NCBI RefSeq assembly: GCF_014773385.1
Contig: NZ_JACXAI010000029.1
Location: 1-62,722, forward strand
Direction of reading: 5' to 3'
Length of the DNA stretch: 62,722 nt
Origin: Metabacillus arenae
Lineage (GTDB): Bacteria; Bacillota; Bacilli; Bacillales; Bacillaceae
Shown here: positions 16,398 through 26,564 of the stretch, one piece after another
Layout: every line of letters starts with the position of its first letter
Position numbering within the stretch: position 1 is the stretch's first letter
The notes under the pieces: generated by a model
The model's input: the letters and a program-made list of their open reading frames with translations, nothing else
Database searches by the model: none
What the model was told of the DNA's origin: nothing
Made by a program: the position numbers and the translations under genes

Positions 16398-19300
16398 TTA
16401 TTTTTTAAATGGCCACCAGTTTGCTTGACCGAAAGTTTTCGCCATAACTGGAATGAATAACGGAAGGACCAGCAGGGCATATAGTAACAATCCTATTAAA
16501 GTAACTGTAGCAATTTGCATTAATGTTAATACACCTGATGGCATCATTGCTGCAAAAGTACCGCCAAGGATGATAGCAGCCGAAATAATAACTGTGCCCA
16601 TCTTCCTCATTGCTAAAAGCATCGCTTCTTCAACAGTTTTTTCTTTATATTCATTGAATCGATCCATTAAGAAAATACTATAGTCAATTCCGAGTGCAAT
16701 GATGATAACAAAGCCGAAGAAAGGTACTGCCCAGCCAATTCCTTCATGGCCAAGGATGTTAACAAAAATGAATTCTGCAAACGCCATTGACGTATAATAA
16801 GTTAAAATTAAGGATGCAATTAAATAAAGCGGGATAATGACTGAACGGAACATAATGAATAATACAATCGCAATTCCTGTCAGCATTAGGATGACTGTTC
16901 GAGAATAGTCTGCTTGTGACATTGCATTCATATCAGCTGAAGTGCTTGTAATCCCTCCGAGCGCAATATCCGCACTTTCAAGCTTTGTGCCTTTTGTTGT
17001 TCTTTCAATTGTTTCTTTAATCACTTCGGTTTGGCCAATCGCTTCATTAGAGTAAGGACTTTCTTCGAAAACCACATCCATCGTCATGACCTTGCGATCC
17101 TTAGACATAAAGGCATCTAACGCTTGCTCGAACTCTTTATCCTTGAGAACATCATCAGGAATATATATTCCTGAATTTGTTGATTCAGTAAGTCCTGATA
17201 AATAGTGCCTCGCAGAGCCCAGTCCATCGTGAACTTCATTTAAGCCTGCAGTACTTTGATCGAGTCCATTTGTTAACTCGGTCATTTGATCACCAAGACC
17301 GCCAAACCCATCCATAAGCTGCTGCTGACCTTGGTTTACATCATCAAGGCCGCCAGTTAACTTAGGAAAGCTGTTCACAATTTGTCCTTGACCATCCGCC
17401 AATTTCTCAAAGCCTGCTTTTTGCTCTTCAATACCTTGTATTAATTGAGATAATCCATTTGAAAGCTCCCTTTGCCCCTCAATTATTTTGCCAAATGATC
17501 CGTTTGCTTGATTGATTCCTTTACTAATCGGATCAAGACCAGCATTTAGTTGAGTCAAGCCTTCAGAAAGAGCTGGTAATTGCTGCTGCACAGCTTGAAC
17601 CGTATTTTTGATTTTCAAATAGTTTGGATCCTTTAGTAGTTCACTGTTATTTTTCTCAAGCTCTTCGAAATGATTAGGCGTAATCGATGCTAATGCTTGG
17701 TTTAAAGACGATAAACCTTGCCCAACCTCTTGATATTTATTATTTACCGCTGCTACATTATGACCGATCTCCGTATAGCCGGCAAGCAGTTCTTTATTCC
17801 CAGCTAAAAGCTCCTCTGCTCCAGCCTTCATTTTTTCAAGATTAGCTATGATTTCATTAGAACCTGCTGTACCTTGGCGAATTCCTTGTTCAATTTTTGT
17901 TAAATTGGTTTGGATTTCAGTCATCCCGGTTTTTATTTCATTCGTGCCGGAAATTAATTCACTGATCCCATCAGTCGCTTCTTTTAACTCCGGCTCTGAT
18001 TTCGAAAGCTTATTCCCTGCTTCATTCAAACCCTCGCTAATTTCTTTTATACCATTGTTCCCTTCACCAATCCCCTCTTCCACAACTTCCAATTGTTCTG
18101 ACACAAACAAATCTTCAATCGGTTCTCCAGTGGGGCGGGTAGCAGAACGAATTGAATCGACATAATTCAGATTACTTAACTCTTTGCTTATCTCTTCAGA
18201 TAGCACTAGATAGTCTGATGTATTCATAGGTTCATCATTTCTTATTACAACCTGTGTCGGCATTGACTCACCTGGACCAAAGCTGTCTGCAATAATATTA
18301 AATGCTTTAATAGAACGAGCATCATCTCCTACCTCAGCCAATGAGTCAAAGGAGAGATCTCCATCATATGTTAAGAATACAGGTATTGCCACAGCCGCCA
18401 CAATTAATAGGGCAATGAGAGGGCGCCTTAGTGCAAATCTTCCAGCACTTCCCCAAAATTTACTGTCTTTATGTTCAAGGTTTCCTTTTGATGGCCAAAA
18501 TATTTTTGGGCCAAGGACAGCCATAAAGAAAGGTACAATTGTGACAAGAGCCATTAATAACACTACGACACCAATCGCTACCCCTGCAGCAGATTGATAG
18601 AGTTTAAATGTTGAAAGGCCAATTGATGCGAATCCGATCATGACCGCAATTCCGCTGAAAAAAACTGTTTTCCCTGCTGTCCGGTACGTTTCAATAATCG
18701 CTTCAGGCAATGTTTCTTGTTTTGGAATTTCCTCTTTAAACCTGCTAAGGAGCAATATACAATAATCCGTTCCGATTCCAAATAAAATAACAACTAAAAA
18801 GATTTGCGTATATGAGGAAATTGGAAAATTAACCACATCAACTAAAATAGAAACAATCGATTGTGAGGCTAGGTAAGTAAACCCTACCGTAATAAGCGGG
18901 ATAACCGGTGCAATAACGGAACGGAATACTAAAAGCAGCACTGCTAAAATAAAGACGAGTGTAATTCCTTCTGTTCTCTTCAAGCCTTCCTCAGAATTTG
19001 TATTTAAATCTTCATCAACCATCCAGCTGCTGGAATAATAGTGTTCTAGCTTCGTATCTTCAATTTCTTTATAAAGCAGATCAGTAAGCTCCCCTGCATC
19101 CCGGCCGCCAACCTCTATGGAAACTGCTGCTAAAATAGTTGTTTCATCCTGGGAAACAAGTTCTGATTTTAAGTTTTCATCATTGAAATGGGTCATTATT
19201 TCAGTAATGCCGAGCTCACTTTTATTAGCTTCAAGCTTTGCTATTGCTTTTTCAGCTTCTTTATAATCCTGCTCGGTCAATTTTTTATCACTGTGAAAAA

Positions 19301-19514
19301 CAAGAGCTACCTGTGATACTGCCCCAGTCTTTTCTTGCTCATTTACATTCTCCATAATTTGTTCTGCTAGTTTAGAAGAATATCCATCAGGCATCTCAAG
19401 CTGACCCTTTTCCTTCACTAAATCTGCCATATTTGGAGCAATAAAGAACAGGCCGGCACAAGCAGCAATCCAAGCAATCATGACTAGCCATTTCCCTTTA
19501 ATGATCCTATTCAA
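16398..19514 (-). CDS. MMPL-family RND-type exporter (YdgH-like)
   Basis: A 1038-residue MMPL/RND membrane transporter made of two halves. Each has an N-terminal helix, an extracytoplasmic domain and a six-helix block; the proton-relay-like segments are FGIGTDYCILLLSRF in the first half and ALGIDYSIFLMDRF in the second. Between the halves, roughly residues 470-770, lies a long coiled-coil-like stretch with repeated GxxxLxxG/NGLxQL heptad-like units, seen in the Bacillus YdgH/YhgE-type proteins. Its start overlaps the stop of the upstream MarR gene (ATGA), matching the ydgG-ydgH arrangement. Likely exports a lipid or amphipathic toxic compound; substrate unknown. Confidence 0.9.
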   Translation of the reverse strand: MNRIIKGKWLVMIAWIAACAGLFFIAPNMADLVKEKGQLEMPDGYSSKLAEQIMENVNEQEKTGAVSQVALVFHSDKKLTEQDYKEAEKAIAKLEANKSELGITEIMTHFNDENLKSELVSQDETTILAAVSIEVGGRDAGELTDLLYKEIEDTKLEHYYSSSWMVDEDLNTNSEEGLKRTEGITLVFILAVLLLVFRSVIAPVIPLITVGFTYLASQSIVSILVDVVNFPISSYTQIFLVVILFGIGTDYCILLLSRFKEEIPKQETLPEAIIETYRTAGKTVFFSGIAVMIGFASIGLSTFKLYQSAAGVAIGVVVLLMALVTIVPFFMAVLGPKIFWPSKGNLEHKDSKFWGSAGRFALRRPLIALLIVAAVAIPVFLTYDGDLSFDSLAEVGDDARSIKAFNIIADSFGPGESMPTQVVIRNDEPMNTSDYLVLSEEISKELSNLNYVDSIRSATRPTGEPIEDLFVSEQLEVVEEGIGEGNNGIKEISEGLNEAGNKLSKSEPELKEATDGISELISGTNEIKTGMTEIQTNLTKIEQGIRQGTAGSNEIIANLEKMKAGAEELLAGNKELLAGYTEIGHNVAAVNNKYQEVGQGLSSLNQALASITPNHFEELEKNNSELLKDPNYLKIKNTVQAVQQQLPALSEGLTQLNAGLDPISKGINQANGSFGKIIEGQRELSNGLSQLIQGIEEQKAGFEKLADGQGQIVNSFPKLTGGLDDVNQGQQQLMDGFGGLGDQMTELTNGLDQSTAGLNEVHDGLGSARHYLSGLTESTNSGIYIPDDVLKDKEFEQALDAFMSKDRKVMTMDVVFEESPYSNEAIGQTEVIKETIERTTKGTKLESADIALGGITSTSADMNAMSQADYSRTVILMLTGIAIVLFIMFRSVIIPLYLIASLILTYYTSMAFAEFIFVNILGHEGIGWAVPFFGFVIIIALGIDYSIFLMDRFNEYKEKTVEEAMLLAMRKMGTVIISAAIILGGTFAAMMPSGVLTLMQIATVTLIGLLLYALLVLPLFIPVMAKTFGQANWWPFKK

Positions 19515-19972
19515 AGTTCATCCTCCATTTTCTTATAATCCTCTAATACGGTATTAAGCTTTTCATAGGTTTCAATAAATGAAGCAATTTCATGATGGTC
19601 AAATTTCGTGAGTAAAGATCCTACCAAATCACAAATTTTCCCTTCCGCATTGTTGAACAATTGCTCTCCCTCGTTAGACAGCTTTAAATAAACGACACGC
19701 CGATCATTCTTATCTCGTCTCCTCTCTATTAAGTTCTTCTCTGCCAAGCGGTTAATAATGGCCGTAATTGCACTTTTATTCACATCAAAAATCTGAGCCA
19801 ATTCGGTTGAAGTACATATTTCCTTCTTTTTTATGTACCTCAATGTATAATGCTGATCATTCGTTAGATCCGCACCGATTTCCCCTTTAATCAAATTCTC
19901 GGCCTTTTTTTGCACAGAAAAGGAGACATCTAAATAACGATTAATTAAATCTTGAATTTCTTTTTCCCTCAT
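19511..19972 (-). CDS. MarR-family repressor of the MMPL exporter (YdgG-like)
   Basis: A 153-residue MarR/SlyA regulator: helix-turn-helix around STELAQIFDVNKSAITAIINRLAEKN, then the basic wing RRRDKNDRRVVYLKLS. It is translationally coupled to the exporter gene by a 4-nt overlap. A perfect 9-1-9 palindrome overlapping its own promoter is immediately upstream, so autorepression relieved by an exporter substrate is the expected mechanism. The start at 19972 is the first ATG after an AGAGGGTGG site. Confidence 0.92.
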   Translation of the reverse strand: MREKEIQDLINRYLDVSFSVQKKAENLIKGEIGADLTNDQHYTLRYIKKKEICTSTELAQIFDVNKSAITAIINRLAEKNLIERRRDKNDRRVVYLKLSNEGEQLFNNAEGKICDLVGSLLTKFDHHEIASFIETYEKLNTVLEDYKKMEDEL

Positions 19973-19993
19973 TTAAACCACCCTCTAACCAAT

Positions 19994-20053
19994 TAGTTAA
20001 ACAGTTTAACTATTAACGTGTTTAACTATAAAATAATTTATTGTTGTAGTCAA
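19994..20053 (-). promoter_or_regulatory. Promoter and MarR-type operator of the MMPL operon
   Basis: On the minus strand, TTGACT (20048-20053) and TATAGT (20025-20030) are spaced by exactly 17 bp, a strong vegetative promoter. TAGTTAAAC-A-GTTTAACTA (19994-20012) is a perfect palindrome and the half-site GTTTAACTA is repeated at 20020-20028, overlapping the -10 box. Bound repressor would block polymerase and early elongation. Confidence 0.82.
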
Positions 20054-20105
20054 TAATAAATTTTCATAAAAACTAACACCGTCTGGAAAAATCCAAACGG
20101 TGACT

Positions 20106-20220
20106 AGAAAAGCGGAAGGCACCCGTTTATCGGCGACAAGCATAAGACGAGCCGTCAAGAAGGTTGTTCTTTAACCTTCTTGACGGCTTGGCTGGAGCCG
20201 ATGGCGCCTGGAGCTGGACA
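20106..20220. repeat. Dispersed intergenic hairpin element
   Basis: A compact element with a perfect 15-bp stem (GCCGTCAAGAAGGTT at 20151-20165, AACCTTCTTGACGGC at 20173-20187, loop GTTCTTT). It is flanked by AAAGCGGAAGGC on the left and GGCGCCTGGAGCTGGACA on the right. From memory, close relatives recur in many Bacillaceae intergenic regions. It may be a non-autonomous mobile element or a structured RNA. A smaller hairpin CACCGT/ACGGTG lies just left at about 20087-20103. Confidence 0.65.
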
Positions 20221-20292
20221 ACAATAACCTACTTTTAAGCGTAAATACTTACTCAATTCTATGTAAATTTTTTAAAACCATAAGAACAGCAA

Positions 20293-21018
20293 TTATTCGT
20301 CCTTCTGTTTATCTTTTCTCTTTACCCAAAACGGACTATACAGAAGGTAAAAGCTTACAATCATAAGCAGCTCCAGTGAAAGAAGGTACCACGGCCATGG
20401 TCCAAGGAAATCTAAAACAGAAGCGGCCCCTGGTTTTTTCATCATGTACATGTAATTCGCCCCAAGCAGCTTATTTAGTAAAAAGACGCAACCTGCATAA
20501 ACGTTGACAATAATAACCGTTATCCATAAAGAACGCATAGGTGGTTCATAATTATAAGCAACGATCATAAACAAGCAAGCAAGTACTACCCCACCGTGAG
20601 AGACAAAAAATTCTATATATTGAAAATGAGGAAATGAAAATCGGGCAAGATCAGGAGTTAAAATCGCTTGAATGGAGCTTCCTATACCGGCAAAGTACAT
20701 GAATTGAAACAGTCTGTAGCTTTTGGTAAGCAGCATAATAATAGCGAGAATGACAGCAAAATCACTAAGATGAAGAGGCAATGCCGATTTTGGCGACCAT
20801 GCATTTTCATACATCAGCCAGAAATGATAAAGTACATCTGCACCTAGTAAAATAATGACCAAAGTGAAACGAAAGAATCTTTCTTGCCTTTTAATCTGGC
20901 TTCTAAATACAAACAATAGAACACATAAAATGAAAATGATCAAGATTGTCAAAATGTGCTCCATTGAAAACAGACGAAAAGGATCTAGTTTTGAGTGGTA
21001 TTCAAAAAATGGTTTCAT
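20293..21018 (-). CDS. TIGR02206-family membrane protein (YwaF-like)
   Basis: A 241-residue integral membrane protein with about seven hydrophobic segments. It matches the YwaF/TIGR02206 family in pattern: FSMEHILTILII at the first helix, LPLHLSDFAVILA in the middle and LGANYMYMMKKPG before the last helices. Function is unknown in the family. I start at the second ATG (21018), which has GGAG at 8 nt; the first ATG, two codons earlier, is too close to it. Monocistronic or cotranscribed with the acyltransferase gene upstream on the same strand. Confidence 0.82.
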   Translation of the reverse strand: MKPFFEYHSKLDPFRLFSMEHILTILIIFILCVLLFVFRSQIKRQERFFRFTLVIILLGADVLYHFWLMYENAWSPKSALPLHLSDFAVILAIIMLLTKSYRLFQFMYFAGIGSSIQAILTPDLARFSFPHFQYIEFFVSHGGVVLACLFMIVAYNYEPPMRSLWITVIIVNVYAGCVFLLNKLLGANYMYMMKKPGAASVLDFLGPWPWYLLSLELLMIVSFYLLYSPFWVKRKDKQKDE

Positions 21019-21067
21019 GATCATAGCTCCAAATCATATGTTATTTTGTGACGGAACAAATTAAGGA

Positions 21068-22108
21068 TTATGAAAGGAGAACAGGGTTCCATTTCTTAAC
21101 TATTCTTTCGGCATATTGAAGTAATTCATAAGCAAAATACGAAATGATAAAAATAAACAAGGTGTACACTAGATTCCATAAAAAGTGATTAGCTAAATCT
21201 ATGTGTAATGCTTCTAAAACCATGTTAAACACGTTGATAATAAAAGCATGAATAACATAAATCCCTAAAGAATTCCGGCCAATTTTTGTAACGAACAATC
21301 CCTTTCCAGACTGATTATTTGTTAAGACAAAGTAGAAAAGAAACGCTGTAAGAAAAATAGTTGATAGGAAATATTCTCCGTGACTTCCGGGTAGTAGTTT
21401 ATCTAAAACGAATGCTTCCATTACTTGTAATAGTGCTAAGAGAAACAGGAGAACCGAATACGTTTTGACATTCAACTTCTTCAGCTTTCTGCACTTAACT
21501 TGATCTGCAAAGAAAAAGCCTAACGCTGTATAAAATAATCCGAGAAAAAGTGCATCTCTAGTACTAACCGGGAATTCGAAGAACATGGTATAGGATTGCC
21601 CCAACAAACCTAGTATGTTCAAAACAAAACTTAGTATGAACAGCATATTTATTTTTTTACATCTAAAAAAAATAAATACAGTAAGAACACTCCAAATTAA
21701 AGCTGTTAAAAACCATAAATGGTATCCGCTAGTACCTTTTCCGTAATACAAAAGGTTAAACAATGAAAATTCATCAAAATAGTTGATAAGCTCCTTTTTT
21801 ATTTCAAAACCTTTATATTTAAAAAGAATCAGTATGACATCATATGCGGCATAAAAAATGAGCCAGCAAACGTAAATTTTAAAGATTTTTATTATATATT
21901 TTCTAAAGTAGTTAAAATGTTCTCTAGTGTTCATCATTTTTAGACCAAACAAATAACCCGAAGCCACAAAGAAAAACGGTACCGCAAATCTTGAAAGTGC
22001 ATCAATCATATAAAATCCCATGACGCTATCCAGCGGAAACGTATGTATGACAACTACAGCGAAAATCGCAAAAAATTTTATAAAGTCTATTGCATAGTTT
22101 CTCTCCAT
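21068..22108 (-). CDS. Acyltransferase-3 family membrane protein (WecH-like)
   Basis: A 346-residue membrane acyltransferase. The first helix carries YAIDFIKFFAIFAVVVIHT, with the conserved His, and RFAVPFFFVASGYLFG is the second family motif; about ten hydrophobic segments follow. Members O-acetylate cell-surface sugars. I place the start at the ATG at 22108, because AAGGAG lies 6 nt upstream; an in-frame ATG five codons earlier has no ribosome site. It is distinct in sequence from the acyltransferase at 14440-15564. Confidence 0.84.
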   Translation of the reverse strand: MERNYAIDFIKFFAIFAVVVIHTFPLDSVMGFYMIDALSRFAVPFFFVASGYLFGLKMMNTREHFNYFRKYIIKIFKIYVCWLIFYAAYDVILILFKYKGFEIKKELINYFDEFSLFNLLYYGKGTSGYHLWFLTALIWSVLTVFIFFRCKKINMLFILSFVLNILGLLGQSYTMFFEFPVSTRDALFLGLFYTALGFFFADQVKCRKLKKLNVKTYSVLLFLLALLQVMEAFVLDKLLPGSHGEYFLSTIFLTAFLFYFVLTNNQSGKGLFVTKIGRNSLGIYVIHAFIINVFNMVLEALHIDLANHFLWNLVYTLFIFIISYFAYELLQYAERIVKKWNPVLLS

Positions 22109-22123
22109 TATTTGCTCCTTCAT

Positions 22124-22515
22124 TCCAATTCAGCTTTTAGATACCTATATTATCTCCAAGATAATTTTTTTCTTGTGTAGCTTTTCGTTGGTAATTAGGA
22201 TAATGTAAACGACGCACAAGATGTACAAGTAGCCCGACAGTACTCAAGAGAATTTAGCCTAATCCCCACTAATGGTTAGATGATTTCAAAAGGATGTGGG
22301 TAAATCAGCATACCGATTTTTTTAGTCTGTGTTCTTTTTTCCCGGACCCATTGCTTTAACTGAAGCCTGTCCATAAGGTTCTTTCGTTGTATAGGTCATT
22401 TTGAAACAAAATCGCTAAAATGAATTTACATAACAAAGAAATCATTATGCTTTATGCATAGACTCCAGCATTTAGGTTATTTTATTAGATAACTAAACTA
22501 AAGGAGGAATTTAAA
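22124..22515. other. Divergent intergenic region
   Basis: Separates the minus-strand acyltransferase from the plus-strand YhcN-like gene, so it should hold both promoters. No confident promoter match was read; AAAGGAGG at 22500-22507 is the ribosome site of the downstream gene. Confidence 0.45.
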
Positions 22516-23070
22516 GTGAATTTTTTGAAATTATTACCCCTCACTTTACTTTCACTTGCTTTATTATTTGGATGTGCAGCTAATCAAAATGATGAAGCAA
22601 CAAATAATAACGACCAAAACAATAACCCTGAAGATGTTGGATTCAACCCAGATAACGGCAATGTGAACAATACAGATAATGGCAACATGAACAACACAGA
22701 TAATGGAAATGCAAATAATACAGACGGTGACCAGCCAAGGATTGAAGTGGCTGACGAGGCAACAAAAAAGATTACAGAACTTGATGATGTGAAATCTGCA
22801 AACATTCTTGTAACAGATCAAAATGCATTTGTTGCCGTGGTTTTAGATAACGGAGCAAAAGGAGAAGTAAGAGCTCAATTAAAGGATGAAATTTCTAATA
22901 AAGTAAAAGAAACCGATAAAGATATTGATAATGTGTACGTATCGTCAAACCCAGATTTTGTAGAAAGAATGAATGACTATGCAAATAGAGTTAATGAAGG
23001 GGACCCTATAGAGGGATTATTCGATGAATTTAACGAAACCGTTCGAAGAGTTTTTCCGGATGTTCAATAA
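22516..23070 (+). CDS. YhcN/YlaJ-family sporulation lipoprotein
   Basis: A 184-residue lipoprotein. The signal peptide ends in the lipobox LLFGC with Cys at residue 20. An Asn-rich linker with three 24-bp-type repeats (NxNNTDNG) follows, then a folded domain from about residue 75 that begins IEVADEATKKI and resembles the YhcN/YlaJ family. In B. subtilis YhcN is a spore inner-membrane lipoprotein, so a role in sporulation or germination is likely. GTG start with AAAGGAGG. The linker repeats make its length prone to variation. Confidence 0.85.
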   Translation: MNFLKLLPLTLLSLALLFGCAANQNDEATNNNDQNNNPEDVGFNPDNGNVNNTDNGNMNNTDNGNANNTDGDQPRIEVADEATKKITELDDVKSANILVTDQNAFVAVVLDNGAKGEVRAQLKDEISNKVKETDKDIDNVYVSSNPDFVERMNDYANRVNEGDPIEGLFDEFNETVRRVFPDVQ

Positions 23071-23097
23071 AAATCCATTCCGTAATCGATTTTGATT

Positions 23098-23130
23098 AGC
23101 CTGCTCAAATGAGCGGGCTTTCATTTTTTT
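23098..23130 (+). terminator. Terminator of the YhcN-like gene
   Basis: AGCC-T-GCTC, loop AAAT, GAGC-G-GGCT (23098-23119), then TTCATTTTTTT. Stem with one mismatch plus a T-run, correctly placed after the stop. Confidence 0.85.
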
Positions 23131-23214
23131 CTAGAGGGTTCTGTCCATAAAATTTAAATATCCATCATGAAAAAGAAGAAATTGTGAACAATAGGAAACA
23201 AAGGGGGCGTTCTA

Positions 23215-24783
23215 ATGATCTTTCGGTCAATAATTGTTGTTTTTTTATTATTTCTACTAATTGGCTGTTCCCTTTTTGGTCCAAAACATCTACATAAACC
23301 TCTAAATATTATTCATACAAATGACAAAGCATCGCCTAAAATTGTTTTGGTTGTCGTTGATTCTTTAATGGACAAATCTTTTAAGAAAGCTATCCAGGAG
23401 GGAAAAGCTCCAGCATTGGAATTTTTTCTTAAACATGGACGATATAATAAAGAATTAGTAAGTTCTTATCCAACGATGTCAGTTACGATTGACAGTTCAT
23501 TACTAACAGGCAGTTATCCTGACAAACACAAGATACCCGGGCTTGTCTGGTTTAAGGATAATGAACAACGGGTTATTAATTATGGGAACGGTTTTATAGA
23601 AATGATAAAATATGGCGTTCCTCCATTTGCTCAAAACAGCTTGTATCAATTTAATAATGTGGATCTTAGCCGGAATGCTAAAACCATACATGAAGATTTA
23701 GATACAATAGGGAAACAAACTTCTTCAATAAATGTTTTAGTTTACAGGGGAAATTATAAGCATATCCTTAATACTCCAAATATCTTAGCAAAAACAATCT
23801 CAATCCCTGACCAATATCAAACCAATGGACCTAGAATGTTGTCTTTAGGAGCTTTTATTCGCCAAGACCAAGAAAATAAACATCTGTTGAACCGCGTGGG
23901 AATAAATGACGCATTTTCCGTTCAAGAACTAAAATATCTTTTCAAGAATAATTTACTTCCTGATTTTACAGTTATGTACATGCCGGAAAACGATTATTCG
24001 GTTCATAGAAAAGGACCAATGACCACGAAAGGATTAGAGAAACTTGATAAACATTTGCAGGAAGTATTAGATGTTTTTCCAAAGTGGGAAAATGCTCTTG
24101 ATAATATGATTTGGATCATCATTGGAGATAGCAGCCAGTCAGCTGTTAAAAAGAATAAAAAGGAAGCATTAATTGACTTGAGAAAGGCTCTATCAAATTA
24201 TAAAGTTTTGAAACTGGGTGAGCATGCACAAAACAGTGATGAGGTTGCCATTACAGCAAATGAACGAATGGCATATATATATAATCTTGGGGATAACTTT
24301 TCTATAAGAGATATTGCTCAAAAATTGCAGGGAGACACTAGAATTGCGTGGCTAGCCTGGAAAGAAAACGGTATGAATCGAGTCATTTCAGGGCAACACA
24401 AAGGTGGATTACACTTTAAACCTAAAGGACCTTATAAAGATTTATATAATCAAACCTGGGATATAAGAGGCAATAATGAAATTTTAGATCTAGAAATAAA
24501 GGATAATCATCATATTACCTATAAAAGTTACCCAGATGGGCTTGCAAGATTACATGGGGCATTACATTCACATAAAGGAAATTTTTTAATAGTCGACGCT
24601 AAACCCGGTTACGAATTTATCGGAGAAAGCTCTCCAGAACATACTGGTGGAGGCGCACACGGTTCTATGCACAAAGATGATTCACTTACTTCTATGATCG
24701 TTACAGGGACTAACAAAAATATTAATCATTTACGAATGATTGATTTAAAATGGTGGATATTAGACATTATAGAGAAAAAATAA
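23215..24783 (+). CDS. Lipoprotein of the alkaline phosphatase / phosphodiesterase superfamily
   Basis: A 522-residue lipoprotein: signal peptide with lipobox LIGC (Cys about 18), then a type I phosphodiesterase/nucleotide pyrophosphatase-like fold. Metal-binding Asp lies in VLVVVDSLMD, the nucleophile region is SYPTMSVTIDSSLLTGSYPDKH, and the C-terminal part has GGGAHGSMHKDDSLTSMIVTG. It acts outside the membrane, probably hydrolysing phosphodiesters or similar esters. AAAGGGGGC precedes the ATG. Not clearly in an operon. I place it in the superfamily but cannot name a substrate. Confidence 0.82.
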   Translation: MIFRSIIVVFLLFLLIGCSLFGPKHLHKPLNIIHTNDKASPKIVLVVVDSLMDKSFKKAIQEGKAPALEFFLKHGRYNKELVSSYPTMSVTIDSSLLTGSYPDKHKIPGLVWFKDNEQRVINYGNGFIEMIKYGVPPFAQNSLYQFNNVDLSRNAKTIHEDLDTIGKQTSSINVLVYRGNYKHILNTPNILAKTISIPDQYQTNGPRMLSLGAFIRQDQENKHLLNRVGINDAFSVQELKYLFKNNLLPDFTVMYMPENDYSVHRKGPMTTKGLEKLDKHLQEVLDVFPKWENALDNMIWIIIGDSSQSAVKKNKKEALIDLRKALSNYKVLKLGEHAQNSDEVAITANERMAYIYNLGDNFSIRDIAQKLQGDTRIAWLAWKENGMNRVISGQHKGGLHFKPKGPYKDLYNQTWDIRGNNEILDLEIKDNHHITYKSYPDGLARLHGALHSHKGNFLIVDAKPGYEFIGESSPEHTGGGAHGSMHKDDSLTSMIVTGTNKNINHLRMIDLKWWILDIIEKK

Positions 24784-25152
24784 AGTGCGTCTTCCATCAA
24801 TAGGAGGTTCGACGCACAGTGTGCAAGTAGAGACGCCTGAGACAGGACGCCCTAGAATTTAGTCTTTCGTTCATTAATTTCCCCATTGATAATTAAATAG
24901 GTCCATAGGATAAGGGCCGTTCCAAGGATATGACGCTTTAATCTGTGTTCCTTTTCCAGAATAGCTGCGGGTAAGTTATCCCTCACCTCTCTTCTTTGGT
25001 TCCACTGAACCCTGCGCAAGTCAAAACAGAGTTCCAAATGAAAGTCTGCACTTTTAATAAAAGGATTTCTATAAGGCTTGATATTTTAAAATCACAATTC
25101 GTGTGCAAGCATAATATCCCAGACAAAATATTGCCCGGGATATTCACACAAT
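24784..25152. other. Intergenic stretch with two hairpins
   Basis: GTGCGTC (from 24786) pairs with GACGCAC about 22 nt later, right after the phosphodiesterase stop. AATATCCC and GGGATATT (about 25110-25143) form a hairpin downstream of yhbH on the minus strand and may end it. A 61-codon minus-strand frame in between has no ribosome site and is not called. Confidence 0.5.
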
Positions 25153-26325
25153 TTAAGCATATTGCTTCTTAGCTTCTTCCTTATTAAAAAAGCTTCGTAA
25201 GGCTTGGAAAACATCGACTTTTTGCTTGAGGATATAATAGCGGAACTTTTCATCACTGATGTTTTTATACGCGGACATTAAGGTTGAGTGGCGGTTGTAT
25301 TGGTTAACCTCTCCATACCCAAACATATTTGAAACCTTCATTAATTCATCAACAAGCTTGACACACCGGGCATTATCTGAAGTTAAATTATCACCATCTG
25401 AAAAATGAAATGGATAAATATTATAGCGGGCTGGTTGATATTTTTCTCCAACTAACTCTAAGGCTTTTCGGTATGCAGATGAACAGATGGTCCCCCCGCT
25501 TTCTCCTTTAGAAAAGAAATCTTCCTCTGTGACCACTTTTGCTTCTGTATGGTGAGCAATAAATTCGATATCAACTGTTTCATACTTTGTTCGCAGAAAA
25601 CGTGTCATCCAAAAAAAGAAACTGCGCGCCATATACTTTTCCCAAATCCCCATACTTCCACTGGTATCCATCATTGCTAACACAACAGCTTTTGATTCAG
25701 GCTTCACTATTTCATTCCATGTTTTAAATTTTAAATCCTCTGGATAAATCGGGTAAAAGCTGGCTTCACCAAGCATTGCATTCCTTTTGTATGCAGAGAG
25801 CATTGTTTTCTTTTTATCAATATTCCCCATCAATCCAGTTTTCCGGATATCATTAAATTCAATATCTTCGACAACATTTTCATCCCGTTCTTTTTGCTGA
25901 AGGTTTGGAAGCTCTAATTCTTTGAATAATGCTTCTTCGAGTTCCATGATAGAAACCTCTGCTTCATAATAATCTTCTCCAGCTTTGTCACCGGCTCCCT
26001 GACCTTTCCCTGGACCTTGCGCTGCTTCTGAACCATCCCGAGCTACTACATCACCGACTTTACTGTCCCCATCTCCTTGGCCCACATGTTTATTCTTATC
26101 ATAGTTGTAACGAATCTTATACTCATCCAATGAGCGAATAGGAATTTTCACAACATCTTTTCCGTTAGACATGATGATGCTTTCTTCGGAGATTAAATCA
26201 GGTAAATTATTTCGAATCGCCTCTTGGACTTTTTCTTGATGTCGTTTTTGATCATCGTGGCCTTTGCGATGGAGGGACCAATCTTCATTCGATATGGCGA
26301 AGTTCTGAGCATTTCCTTTTGACAT
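25153..26325 (-). CDS. yhbH: YhbH, UPF0229/DUF444 protein
   Basis: A 390-residue protein of the DUF444 (YeaH/YhbH) family with a von Willebrand A-like domain. [12 protein letters not shown] provides the DxSxS metal-site motif near residue 220, and [10 protein letters not shown] and PFHFSDGDN are also typical. In B. subtilis yhbH is a sporulation/stress gene linked to prkA, and in other bacteria the homologue works with the PrkA kinase. Here prkA is upstream on the same strand with one small gene between. GGGGGAAATAAA precedes the ATG. A Gly/Lys-rich charged insert lies around residues 85-120. Confidence 0.93.
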   Translation of the reverse strand: MSKGNAQNFAISNEDWSLHRKGHDDQKRHQEKVQEAIRNNLPDLISEESIIMSNGKDVVKIPIRSLDEYKIRYNYDKNKHVGQGDGDSKVGDVVARDGSEAAQGPGKGQGAGDKAGEDYYEAEVSIMELEEALFKELELPNLQQKERDENVVEDIEFNDIRKTGLMGNIDKKKTMLSAYKRNAMLGEASFYPIYPEDLKFKTWNEIVKPESKAVVLAMMDTSGSMGIWEKYMARSFFFWMTRFLRTKYETVDIEFIAHHTEAKVVTEEDFFSKGESGGTICSSAYRKALELVGEKYQPARYNIYPFHFSDGDNLTSDNARCVKLVDELMKVSNMFGYGEVNQYNRHSTLMSAYKNISDEKFRYYILKQKVDVFQALRSFFNKEEAKKQYA

Positions 26326-26564
26326 TTTATTTCCCCCTCCAGAAATTTTTTTTCATTTTTTATGCACACTTTCCCGAAAGTTAACATACATTACCTTGAA
26401 TGAACATTTCTCCAAAAAAACAATCTTTTAATAGAGATTACTTTATCCTATGCGTCAAAATGGATTTATTGACAAAGAATTTCGAAAATTGGGCTTAGTC
26501 GTCTCAAAATAGACAAGTATCCTTTATTGCCCATAAATGTATTTTTATACACTCGAAAGAATAG

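Noticed and set aside
24852-25037. 61-codon minus-strand frame downstream of yhbH
   Set aside because: No ribosome site and no recognisable family.
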